From Mycobacterium attenuatum (lineage in GTDB: Bacteria > Actinomycetota > Actinomycetes > Mycobacteriales > Mycobacteriaceae), in contig NZ_UPHT01000032.1 of NCBI RefSeq assembly GCF_900566085.1, positions 62,001 to 126,000 on the forward strand: 64,000 bases of DNA, read 5' to 3'. Of the stretch, positions 31,714 through 39,934 are shown in pieces; the first letter of the stretch is position 1; the number at the start of each line of letters is the position of its first letter. The notes under the pieces were generated by a model that searched no databases, was not told where the DNA came from, and saw only the letters and a program-made list of their open reading frames with translations. The translations under genes were made by a program, and so were the position numbers.

Positions 31714-33051
31714 ATGGGTCGACTATTTGGCACCGACGGCGTGCGCGGGGTCGCCAATCGTGAGCTGACCGCGGAGTTGGCCCTGGCGCTGGGCGCCGCC
31801 GCGGCGCGGCACCTGGCGAGCCCGGGTAGACCCGGCCGGCGAATAGCCGTCGTCGGCCGCGATCCGCGGGCCAGCGGCGAAATGCTGGAAGCTGCCGTGA
31901 TCGCCGGGCTGACCAGCGAAGGTGTCGATGCGCTGCGGGTCGGGGTGCTGCCGACACCGGCGGTGGCCTACCTGACCGGCGCCTACGACGCCGACTTCGG
32001 GGTGATGATCTCGGCGTCGCACAACCCGATGCCCGACAACGGCATCAAGATCTTCGGCGCCGGCGGCCAGAAACTGGACGACGACACCGAGGATCAGATC
32101 GAGAACCTGGTGGCATCCGGTCCGGGGCTGCGCCCGGTAGGCACCGGAATCGGCCGTGTCGTCGATGCCGAGGACGCCGCGGAACGCTACCTGCGTCAGG
32201 TGAGCAAGGCCAGTACCACCCCGCTCGACGGGCTGACCGTGGTCGTCGATTGCGCCCACGGCGCCGCCTCGGCCGTGGCGCCGCGCGCGTATCGCGCCGC
32301 CGGGGCCAACGTCATCGCGATCAACGCCGAGCCCAACGGAGTCAACATCAACGACGCCTGCGGATCGACGGACTTGGATACCTTGCGGGCGGCGGTCATC
32401 GCGCACCGTGCCGACCTGGGTCTGGCGCACGACGGAGATGCCGACCGCTGCCTGGCGGTCGACGCCAACGGTGAACTCGTCGACGGCGACGCCATCATGG
32501 TGGTGCTGGCGCTGGGCATGCGGGAAGCAGGCGAACTGACTGCCGACACGTTGGTCACCACCGTCATGAGCAACCTGGGGCTGCACCTGGCCATGCGCGC
32601 CGCCGGCATCACGGTGCGCACCACCGCCGTCGGTGACCGTTACGTCCTCGAGGAGTTGCGCGCCGGCGACTACAGCCTGGGCGGTGAGCAATCCGGCCAT
32701 ATTGTGATGCCGGCGCTGGGATCGACCGGAGACGGCATTGTCACCGGGCTGCGGGTGATGACCCGCATGGTGCAGACCGGCTCGTCGCTCGCCTCGCTGG
32801 CGTCGGCGATGCAGACGTTGCCCCAGGTGCTGATCAACGTCGAGGTTGCCGACAAAGCCACCGCCGCCGCGGCGCCGTCGGTCCAGACGGCCGTCGACCA
32901 GGCTGCGGCAGAGTTGGGCGACACGGGCCGAATCCTGTTGCGCCCCTCCGGAACTGAACCGGTCATCCGAGTCATGGTGGAGGCGGCCAACGAGGACGTC
33001 GCGCAGCGGGTGGCGGCCGGCGTCGCGGACGCAGTCAGCGCCGCGCACTGA
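31714..33051 (+). CDS. glmM: Phosphoglucosamine mutase
   Basis: A 445-residue mutase converting glucosamine-6-phosphate to glucosamine-1-phosphate, on the path to UDP-GlcNAc and peptidoglycan. It begins [15 protein letters not shown]. The phosphoserine is Ser102 ([13 protein letters not shown]), the metal loop is HDGDADRC, and the sugar-binding loop GGEQSGH and phosphate loop RPSGTEP are intact. It works in the same pathway as glmS 4 kb downstream. Confidence 0.97.
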   Translation: MGRLFGTDGVRGVANRELTAELALALGAAAARHLASPGRPGRRIAVVGRDPRASGEMLEAAVIAGLTSEGVDALRVGVLPTPAVAYLTGAYDADFGVMISASHNPMPDNGIKIFGAGGQKLDDDTEDQIENLVASGPGLRPVGTGIGRVVDAEDAAERYLRQVSKASTTPLDGLTVVVDCAHGAASAVAPRAYRAAGANVIAINAEPNGVNINDACGSTDLDTLRAAVIAHRADLGLAHDGDADRCLAVDANGELVDGDAIMVVLALGMREAGELTADTLVTTVMSNLGLHLAMRAAGITVRTTAVGDRYVLEELRAGDYSLGGEQSGHIVMPALGSTGDGIVTGLRVMTRMVQTGSSLASLASAMQTLPQVLINVEVADKATAAAAPSVQTAVDQAAAELGDTGRILLRPSGTEPVIRVMVEAANEDVAQRVAAGVADAVSAAH

Positions 33052-33094
33052 ATTTCGGCGGAACCCCGGCGCCGTATCCGGCGTCGAACCAAAT

Positions 33095-33415
33095 ATGAGA
33101 CTCGATGATGGAAAAAGCTACGCCGGCAGCGCTATTGACGTGGCGGCGGTGCTTGCGGTCGCCGACAGGATCAGCAGTGCAGCCGAGTTGGTCGACGATG
33201 CTGCCGTAAACCTGTTGTCCCGGTTAACTTTCTGCGCCGCCCGCGCCGGCCGGGCGTACTCGCAGCATGGTGAGGCGTTGCGTACCGGGATGGACCGGCT
33301 GGGCGCCGACTTGTCGCAGTGGTCGCGTGCGGCCGCCGAGCTGGCCGTCGCGCTGCGTGCCAGCGCCGTGCGCTATGCCGATGCCGAGCTGTCCGCCGCG
33401 GGCCGGATCGCCTGA
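33095..33415 (+). CDS. Small WXG100-like helical protein, Rv3440c-like
   Basis: A 106-residue mostly helical protein with Ala-rich heptads and a SQWSRAA segment near the middle, placed between glmM and the larger Rv3439c-like gene as in M. tuberculosis. It resembles the small partner of two-gene type VII substrate or toxin-antitoxin pairs but has no certain family assignment. ATG 33095 has no clear ribosome-binding site. The stop lies two bases before the next GTG, so the pair is one unit. Confidence 0.75.
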   Translation: MRLDDGKSYAGSAIDVAAVLAVADRISSAAELVDDAAVNLLSRLTFCAARAGRAYSQHGEALRTGMDRLGADLSQWSRAAAELAVALRASAVRYADAELSAAGRIA

Positions 33416-33417
33416 TC

Positions 33418-34773
33418 GTGGCCAATCGGTTAGGCGTCGCCGAACGCCTCGCGGAAGGCGCGTCGGCGCTCGAACGAACCGAGACCTACGTGCGGGCCTG
33501 CCAGCGGCTTGGCTACCACCACCCGGACCTGACGTCGCGGCCCGGCCAGATCAGCGACTGGTACGACGGCGAGGTAGGGCTGGACCTGTATGCGCTCGAC
33601 GCAGACTGCGCACAGCTGCGGGCCGCGGGTACCGCGATCACCGAGGCGTTGCGGATACAGCGTGCCCAGATAGCTGAGCTGGCATCGGCATGGGCGGGAC
33701 CGGCAGCCGATGCGGCGGTTCGTTTTCTGCAGCGACACTGCGATGCGGCGACCACGTTGGCCACCGAAGTGCGCGCGGCGGCACAGCGTTGCGAGTCACT
33801 GCGCGACAACCTGTGGCAGCTGATCGACTCCAAGGTGGCGACGGCTATCGCCATCGACGATCGCGCGCTCGCCCAGCGGCCGCTGTGGTCGGCGGCGGCC
33901 GCCACGGTGCTCAGCGGCGCGGGAGACCGGCGCACGGCCGAAGAGGTGCTTCGCGGTCAGGTTATGTCCTACGTTGACAACGATATTCGCCATGACTGGC
34001 TGAGGGCGATGTGTTCGACTCTGGCCGGGGTAACGGCGTCCTACGACATGGTCAGCGACCGGTTGGCGGCCACACCGCGGGTGTGTTTCGAGACGGCCGG
34101 AGACCTCGCCACGGATTGGCCCCCCAGTCGGTCCGGATGGCTGCCCGCACCCAGGACGGCTGGCCCGCCCGCCGCGGGTGTCGCGGACGCCGTGCCGTCG
34201 GACCCGGCGCCGGCTCAGACTGCGGTTGCACCGGCGACTCCCGCGGCCCAGGGCGCCGCACCGGCCTTGTCGGGGCTGGCGGGCGATGGTGCGGCCGCTC
34301 CGCTCGGCGGCTCGGGCGGACTCGGGGGAGCCGGCGGCCTAGCTGAACTTGCCGGCCGAATTGTCGATGCAATGGAGGGCCTTGTGGGCGCGGCCGCCGG
34401 ACAGTTCAGCGACCCGTTGGTTTCCGGGGGTCCTGCTGTGGCCGATGATCCCGTGGTTGACGACGCTGTCGACGATGGTGGACCCGACGAGGCAGCACGT
34501 TCGGCCCAGCCCCAACGAGCCAGCGACCTCGGCGGACCGGGCTCCGGCAACGTGACCGACGAAGCCATTGCCGAGCCGGCGGCAATGCCCGCTGCACCGG
34601 CCGCTGCCGGGCCGCCGAGCGCTGAACCGCCGGCTGAGCGGCCGCTAGTGGTTGACCCGCCGCCCGCGGCCGCGCCGCCGGTGCCGGCGGACGGGTCGCA
34701 TCCCCAATCGCCTGCGAAGGCGTCGACGCCCTGTGAGATCGCCGCGGATGAGCTTCCGAAGGCCGGGCAATGA
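33418..34773 (+). CDS. Ala/Pro-rich protein with helical N-terminal domain, Rv3439c-like
   Basis: A 451-residue protein. About residues 1-215 are helical with an AWAGPAADAAVRFL turn reminiscent of WXG/ESX substrates (W-A-G). The rest is a long, disordered Ala/Pro/Gly/Asp-rich tail with a single Cys near the end. Context matches Rv3439c. The architecture, a small WXG-like partner followed by a long protein with a WxG-type N-terminus, suggests a type VII-exported pair. That is inference; no catalytic motif is visible in the tail. Confidence 0.78.
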   Translation: MANRLGVAERLAEGASALERTETYVRACQRLGYHHPDLTSRPGQISDWYDGEVGLDLYALDADCAQLRAAGTAITEALRIQRAQIAELASAWAGPAADAAVRFLQRHCDAATTLATEVRAAAQRCESLRDNLWQLIDSKVATAIAIDDRALAQRPLWSAAAATVLSGAGDRRTAEEVLRGQVMSYVDNDIRHDWLRAMCSTLAGVTASYDMVSDRLAATPRVCFETAGDLATDWPPSRSGWLPAPRTAGPPAAGVADAVPSDPAPAQTAVAPATPAAQGAAPALSGLAGDGAAAPLGGSGGLGGAGGLAELAGRIVDAMEGLVGAAAGQFSDPLVSGGPAVADDPVVDDAVDDGGPDEAARSAQPQRASDLGGPGSGNVTDEAIAEPAAMPAAPAAAGPPSAEPPAERPLVVDPPPAAAPPVPADGSHPQSPAKASTPCEIAADELPKAGQ

Positions 34774-34778
34774 CCGCG

Positions 34779-35822
34779 TCAGCAGGGCCGCAGCCGCAGC
34801 AGCTCCTCGACGTAGCGCACCGCTTCACCGGCATCGCCGGTGACCGGTCTGGCCAAGAGCGTGGTGACGCCGGCGTCAGCGAAGGCGGCCAGGCGTTCGG
34901 CGACGTGGCCTCGCGGCCCGATCAGCGAGATCCCGCGCACCAGCTCGTCGGGAACCGCGTCGATCGCCTGTTGTTTGCGGCCTGCCAGATACAGCTCCTG
35001 GATCCGGTCTGCGGCCGCCCCGAAGCCATATCGGGTGGCCAGGCTGTGGTAGAAGTTGCGGCCTTTGGCGCCCATTCCGCCGATGTAGAGGGCCAGTTGC
35101 GGTTTGGTCCACCCCAGTCGCTCATCGACATTGTCCCCGATCGCCAGGGAGGTACCGACGATCACGTCCAGCGGTCCCAGCACAGGATCTCGTTTGGCGG
35201 TGCCGGCAGCCAGCGCTTCTCCCCAGACCGCGTGAGCCTTCTCCGGGTAGAAGAAGACGGGCTGCCAGCCCTCCGCGATCTCTGCGGTCAGCTCGACGTT
35301 CTTCGGTCCCAGCGCGGCGATGGATATCGGGATGCGTTCTCGCACAGGATGGTTGATGAGCTGCAGCGCTTTACCCAAACCGGTTCCTCGATCAGCGGGC
35401 AGTGGGATCTGGTAGTGCTTGCCGGCGAAGTGCAGACGCTCCCGGCGCCAGATCCGCCGACAGATTTCCACCACCTCACGGGTGCGCCCTATCGGGGCGT
35501 CGAATTCGACGCCATGGAAGCCCTCGATCACTTGAGGTCCGGACGTGCCGATCCCCAGGTGGAAACGGCCGTCGGAGACGAAGTCCAGGCCGGCGGCGGT
35601 CATGGCCAGCAGCGGCGGCGTGCGGATATAGATCGGAACCACCCCGGAAGCCAACTCCACGCGGGTGGTCCTGGCCGCCAAAAACCCCAGCTGGCTGACG
35701 GCGTCAAAGGAATACGCCTCCGCCACCACCGCGAGGTCGATGCCGGCTTTTTCCAGTTCGACGACGCGGTCGACGGCTTGGTGAAAGCCGCCCGAGTAGT
35801 CCAGGGCAATGCCGATTCGCAT
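34779..35822 (-). CDS. LLM-class F420-dependent oxidoreductase, Rv3520c-like
   Basis: A 347-residue luciferase-like TIM-barrel enzyme. Conserved segments are RIGIALDYSGGF, ASGVVPIYIRTP, GRFHLGIGTSGPQV and PISIAALGPKNVELTAEIAEG, and the whole chain strongly resembles Rv3520c, a coenzyme F420-dependent type. ATG 35822 is preferred; GTG 35831 adds three residues. M. tuberculosis has no such gene between Rv3439c and Rv3438, so it is an insertion or an ancestral gene lost there. It converges on the Rv3439c-like gene with five bases between stops. Substrate unknown. Confidence 0.88.
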   Translation of the reverse strand: MRIGIALDYSGGFHQAVDRVVELEKAGIDLAVVAEAYSFDAVSQLGFLAARTTRVELASGVVPIYIRTPPLLAMTAAGLDFVSDGRFHLGIGTSGPQVIEGFHGVEFDAPIGRTREVVEICRRIWRRERLHFAGKHYQIPLPADRGTGLGKALQLINHPVRERIPISIAALGPKNVELTAEIAEGWQPVFFYPEKAHAVWGEALAAGTAKRDPVLGPLDVIVGTSLAIGDNVDERLGWTKPQLALYIGGMGAKGRNFYHSLATRYGFGAAADRIQELYLAGRKQQAIDAVPDELVRGISLIGPRGHVAERLAAFADAGVTTLLARPVTGDAGEAVRYVEELLRLRPC

Positions 35823-36196
35823 CAACGACACTTACCACGGTGACACGGCCGCGCGGCGCTGCGGTGCCCGCGCATGGCTTAACCTGAGCAGCCGCGCCGC
35901 GCATGAGGCAGACCAACTCGACCGCCGTTGCCAACAGTTTTCGAGCTGGTCCGGGCAATCCTTGGAAACAAGATCAAAGTCCATACCCGCCACGCATTCG
36001 TACTGAGCAAAGGTTCCTCGTCGACAAGTCCAGGAAGGCGAGCGCGATCAATTTCGTCGATGCCCGCACCGCTCCGTGAGCAGGACGTCGGAACCCTGCG
36101 CTTTTCGCAGGCTAATGCAGCATGCGTTCAAGCTAGGTGGGTAGCAGGACCCGCGCTCGGGACTATGGCTCAAGTCGCCTGGGCGCGCGGCAGGCG
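35823..36196 (+). other. 374-base gap without a recognisable gene
   Basis: It lies between the oxidoreductase start and the dienelactone-hydrolase-like gene's stop. The only long open frame (plus strand from 35928) runs antisense through the hydrolase and has no coding features. It should hold the oxidoreductase promoter. Confidence 0.6.
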
Positions 36197-37036
36197 TCAC
36201 TTCAACAGCGTGACGATCTTCTCTTCAGCGGTCACCGGCGGAGCTTCCGGATCCACCACGTCCGTCTTGGGCAACTGCACGTCCGGGTCGGCGAACTGGC
36301 GATACGTCTTGTCGCCGCCAAGGGTGTACAGCAGATATCCGGTGAGCAGCGCCCGAACCGAGCGCTGGGTCCTGCGGTCAGCGCCGGCCAGTCCGACCGC
36401 CTTCGCCAGCCGCCTGCCCTCCACCAGGCCGCCGGCCTTGGCTTTGCTGACGATGCGCAACGTGGCCGCGTCCCACGCCCGCGCCAACTCGAGCGCATTG
36501 GACGTCAACGTCTTGGGATCGGCGGGCGCGGCCATGATCAGACCCGGAACCTGCAGGGTCGCGACGGGCTGCTCCGGCGGGGGAGCGGTCACGCTGGGAA
36601 AGATCGCCGCCACGGCTGCCGGCTTATTGGGCATGCCGGCCGCCGCGAACACCGCGGCCGAGCCGCCGAAGCCGTGTCCGGCCAGTCCCAGCTTGGCGGG
36701 GTGCACGCTAATCTTGCCGGGCCCCAGCCGGACCCCCGCCACGATGTCGAGGGCAACGCCTAGATCGAAGGCCAGGTTCAGCGCCGACGGCGCGAGGCCC
36801 CGTTGAGTATCGGGCGCCCCGGCCACAATGCCCCATGACGCAAGGTGTTCCAACAGGCCCGAATAGCGGGTAGCTGAGGTCAGCCAGTCGTGGCCGAAGG
36901 CAATGCCGGGCAAGTTGGTCCCGGCTTCCGGGGTGTACACCACTCCCGGCAGGCCGGCAAAGGCGAGGTCACCGCGCAGAACGCGGTGGGGACCACGGCG
37001 GCTGAGGGCGGCGAAGAGCTTGCGGGTGCGGGCCAC
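36197..37036 (-). CDS. Dienelactone hydrolase-like alpha/beta hydrolase, Rv3438-like
   Basis: A 279-residue alpha/beta-hydrolase-fold protein matching Rv3438 in position and length. LPGIAFGHDWL and KLGLAGHGFGGSAAVFAAA correspond to the oxyanion region and nucleophile elbow, but the elbow reads GHGFGG, with Gly where the nucleophile Ser or Cys should be. It may be catalytically inactive or use another residue. It is divergent from glmS; a 229-base region with tandem hairpins separates them. Confidence 0.82.
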   Translation of the reverse strand: MARTRKLFAALSRRGPHRVLRGDLAFAGLPGVVYTPEAGTNLPGIAFGHDWLTSATRYSGLLEHLASWGIVAGAPDTQRGLAPSALNLAFDLGVALDIVAGVRLGPGKISVHPAKLGLAGHGFGGSAAVFAAAGMPNKPAAVAAIFPSVTAPPPEQPVATLQVPGLIMAAPADPKTLTSNALELARAWDAATLRIVSKAKAGGLVEGRRLAKAVGLAGADRRTQRSVRALLTGYLLYTLGGDKTYRQFADPDVQLPKTDVVDPEAPPVTAEEKIVTLLK

Positions 37037-37120
37037 CCGTCGACGTTAGCGGTGACGCCAAGGATGGGTCCAGTGGTCCACCGGGGTAGCAGCGTCATCG
37101 TGGGCGGCGCCGGCACTACC

Positions 37121-37265
37121 TCGGTCTGCTTAGTGCAGGCGCCCTGGGGCGGCGCCTGCACTACCCTGGTCTGCTTCGTGCAGGCGCCCTGGGGCGGCGC
37201 CTGCACTACCTCGGTCTGCTTCGTGCAGGCGCCCTGGGGCGGCGCCTGCACTACCCTGGTCTGCT
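37121..37265 (+). repeat. Three 45-bp tandem repeats, each a perfect hairpin, ending at the glmS start
   Basis: Units lie at 37121-37165, 37166-37210 and 37211-37255, nearly identical, and a fourth partial copy runs into the glmS ATG. A degraded copy is visible just upstream (37101-37120). Each unit holds an 11-bp perfect stem, GTGCAGGCGCC with GGCGCCTGCAC, and a seven-base loop CTGGGGC (hairpins 37133-37161, 37178-37206, 37223-37251). Because 45 is a multiple of three, frames stay open through the array on both strands. It could regulate glmS, or be a mobile MIRU-like repeat. Confidence 0.93.
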
Positions 37266-39134
37266 ATGTGCGGAATTGTCGGCTACGTGGGGCAGCGTCC
37301 TGCCTGCGAGGTCGTCCTGGACGCGCTGCGTCGGATGGAGTACCGCGGCTACGACTCGTCGGGCATGGCCGTGGTCGACGGTGAGGGCAAGCTCACAGTG
37401 CGCCGCCGTGCCGGCCGGCTGGCCAATCTGGAGGCGGCCGTGGCCGACATGGCGCCATCCGAGTTGACCGGCACCACCGGCTTGGGTCACACCCGCTGGG
37501 CCACCCACGGTCGTCCCACTGACCGCAACGCGCACCCCCACCGCGACGCCGCCGGCAAGATCGCCGTCGTCCACAACGGCATCATCGAGAACTTCGCCAT
37601 GCTGCGCCAGGAGCTGGAGACTGCCGGCGTGGAGTTTGCCAGCGACACCGACACCGAAGTCGCGGTGCACCTGGTGTCCCAGGCGTATCACCAGGGCGCC
37701 ACGGCCGGCGATTTCGTTGCCTGCGTGCTGTCGGTGCTGCGTCGGCTCGAGGGCCACTTCACCCTGGTGTTCGCCAACGCCGACGATCCCGGCACCATCG
37801 TCGCGGCCCGCCGCTCGACTCCGCTGGTCCTCGGTATCGGCGACGGCGAAATGTTCGTCGGCTCCGACGTGGCCGCGTTCATCGAACACACCCGCCACGC
37901 GGTCGAACTCGGCCAGGACCAGGCCGTAGTGATCACCGCAGACGGCTACCGGATTATCGACTTCGACGGCAACCCCGACGACGCGAGCGCGCGAGAATTC
38001 CATATCGACTGGGACCTGGCGGCTGCTGAAAAGGGCGGCTACGAGTACTTCATGCTCAAAGAGATCGCCGAACAGCCCACCGCGGTGGCCGACACATTGC
38101 TGGGTCATTTCGTGGGCAACCGCATCGTGCTCGACGAACAACGCCTGAGCGATCAGGAACTGCGCGACATCGACAAGGTGTTCGTGGTGGCCTGCGGCAC
38201 CGCCTACCACTCCGGGCTACTCGCCAAATACGCCATCGAGCACTGGACGCGACTGCCGGTGGAAGTGGAGTTGGCCAGCGAATTCCGCTACCGGGACCCA
38301 GTTTTGGACCGCAGCACCTTGGTCGTGGCCGTCTCACAGTCCGGGGAAACCGCCGACACGCTGGAGGCGGTGCGCCACGCCAAGGAGCAGAAGGCCAAGG
38401 TGCTGGCGATCTGCAACACCAACGGCTCCCAGATCCCTCGGGAGTGCGACGCGGTGTTGTACACGCGCGCGGGCCCCGAGATCGGCGTTGCCTCCACCAA
38501 GACGTTCCTGGCCCAGGTGACCGCCAACTACCTGCTCGGTCTGGCCTTGGCACAAGCCCGTGGCACTAAATACCCCGACGAGGTGGAACGCGAGTACCGC
38601 GAGCTGGAAGCGATGCCCGATCTAGTGGCCCGGGTCATCTCCGGCGTCAAGCCGGTGGCCGACCTGGCCTACCGGTTCGCGCAGTCGTCGACGGTGCTGT
38701 TCCTGGGGCGCCATGTCGGCTACCCGGTGGCGCTGGAAGGTGCGCTCAAACTCAAGGAACTGGCCTACATGCACGCCGAGGGTTTCGCGGCCGGTGAGCT
38801 CAAGCACGGCCCGATCGCCCTCATCGAAGACGACCTTCCGGTCATTGTCATCATGCCCTCGCCCAAGGGCTCGGCCACACTGCACGCAAAGTTGCTGTCC
38901 AATATCCGCGAGATTCAGACCCGCGGCGCGGTGACCATCGTGATCGCCGAGGAAGGCGACGAAACGGTACGTCCCTACGCCGATCATCTGATCGAAATCC
39001 CTGCTGTGTCAACGCTTTTGCAGCCGCTGCTGTCGACGATCCCGCTGCAGGTGTTCGCCGCCGCGGTCGCCCAGGCCCGCGGTTACGACGTCGACAAGCC
39101 GCGCAACCTGGCCAAATCCGTCACGGTGGAATAG
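37266..39134 (+). CDS. glmS: Glutamine-fructose-6-phosphate aminotransferase (isomerizing)
   Basis: A 622-residue enzyme making glucosamine-6-phosphate from fructose-6-phosphate and glutamine, the entry to amino-sugar and peptidoglycan synthesis. Cys2 (MCGIVGYVG), exposed after Met removal, is the glutaminase nucleophile. Two SIS sugar-isomerase domains follow (VACGTAYHSG, SQSGETADT, FLGRHVGYPVALEGALKLKE), and the conserved NLAKSVTVE closes the chain. The ATG lies at the edge of the hairpin repeat and lacks a clear Shine-Dalgarno sequence. No glmS ribozyme-like structure was recognised. Confidence 0.97.
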   Translation: MCGIVGYVGQRPACEVVLDALRRMEYRGYDSSGMAVVDGEGKLTVRRRAGRLANLEAAVADMAPSELTGTTGLGHTRWATHGRPTDRNAHPHRDAAGKIAVVHNGIIENFAMLRQELETAGVEFASDTDTEVAVHLVSQAYHQGATAGDFVACVLSVLRRLEGHFTLVFANADDPGTIVAARRSTPLVLGIGDGEMFVGSDVAAFIEHTRHAVELGQDQAVVITADGYRIIDFDGNPDDASAREFHIDWDLAAAEKGGYEYFMLKEIAEQPTAVADTLLGHFVGNRIVLDEQRLSDQELRDIDKVFVVACGTAYHSGLLAKYAIEHWTRLPVEVELASEFRYRDPVLDRSTLVVAVSQSGETADTLEAVRHAKEQKAKVLAICNTNGSQIPRECDAVLYTRAGPEIGVASTKTFLAQVTANYLLGLALAQARGTKYPDEVEREYRELEAMPDLVARVISGVKPVADLAYRFAQSSTVLFLGRHVGYPVALEGALKLKELAYMHAEGFAAGELKHGPIALIEDDLPVIVIMPSPKGSATLHAKLLSNIREIQTRGAVTIVIAEEGDETVRPYADHLIEIPAVSTLLQPLLSTIPLQVFAAAVAQARGYDVDKPRNLAKSVTVE

Positions 39135-39190
39135 CAGACGCACGGCCCGACCCTTCACGCGGCAACGCCGGGCATGCAAAAGTTGACTGC

Positions 39191-39904
39191 GTGGCGAACG
39201 TATCGGAGCCGGCCCGGGCGCGACGGTGGGCGCTTGCCGCGTGGCATTTCGTGAGCAACGCGCCGTTGACCTACACCTGGCTGCTCGTGCTGGCGATCAC
39301 CACGATCATCCAGAACCAGCTCACCGGGCGGCAATTGCACAGCGTCCTGCTGCACCGGTCCACCAATATCAGCCATCTGGGTAGGGATCCGCTGGAGGTG
39401 CTGTTCTCCAGCCTGTTGTGGATCGACGGCCGAAACCTGGAACCCTACCTTTTGCTGTTCACCCTGTTTCTGGCGCCCGCCGAGCATTGGCTTGGCCAAC
39501 TACGTTGGCTCACAGTGGGTTTGACCGCACACATCGGCGCCACGTACTTCAGCGAAGGCCTGCTGTATTTCGCCATCCAAATGCGTGACGCGTCGGAACG
39601 GCTAGTGCATTCCCGCGACATCGGGGTCAGCTACTTCCTGGTCGGAGTCATGGCTGTGCTGGCCTACCACATCGCCAAGCCGTGGCGGTGGGGATACCTG
39701 GGTGTGCTGCTGGTCATCTATGGCTTCCCGCTGATCACGATGGACAAATCCGAGCTCAACTTCACCGCTATCGGCCACTTCACGGCGATCCTTATCGGGC
39801 TTGCGTTCTATCCGATGGCCCGAGAACGCAAGAGCCCGGTGTGGAATCCGGCAAGGCTCAAGGAGATTTTCCGGCGGCGCCGCTCGCGCGAGGCGCCGGT
39901 CTAG
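39191..39904 (+). CDS. Polytopic membrane protein, Rv3434c-like
   Basis: A 237-residue protein with about six hydrophobic segments and a basic cytoplasmic C-terminus (KEIFRRRRSRE). It matches Rv3434c by position between glmS and nnr; the second membrane protein I recall there in M. tuberculosis (Rv3435c) is absent. The pattern of helices is rhomboid-like, but the expected GxSG and His catalytic pair is not evident, so protease activity is not claimed. GTG 39191 is the first in-frame start after glmS. Confidence 0.8.
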   Translation: MANVSEPARARRWALAAWHFVSNAPLTYTWLLVLAITTIIQNQLTGRQLHSVLLHRSTNISHLGRDPLEVLFSSLLWIDGRNLEPYLLLFTLFLAPAEHWLGQLRWLTVGLTAHIGATYFSEGLLYFAIQMRDASERLVHSRDIGVSYFLVGVMAVLAYHIAKPWRWGYLGVLLVIYGFPLITMDKSELNFTAIGHFTAILIGLAFYPMARERKSPVWNPARLKEIFRRRRSREAPV

Positions 39905-39934
39905 GCTACGTGCCCGCATGCGATGCTGACACCG

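Noticed and set aside
34770..35843. 357-codon plus-strand frame over the Rv3520c-like oxidoreductase
   Set aside because: It is the antisense of a well-matched LLM gene and has no motif or ribosome site.
37101..37265. CRISPR array as explanation for the repeats before glmS
   Set aside because: The units are contiguous with no variable spacers, and no cas genes are present.
37037..37265. glmS ribozyme
   Set aside because: No recognisable glmS ribozyme core; the leader is explained by tandem hairpin repeats.
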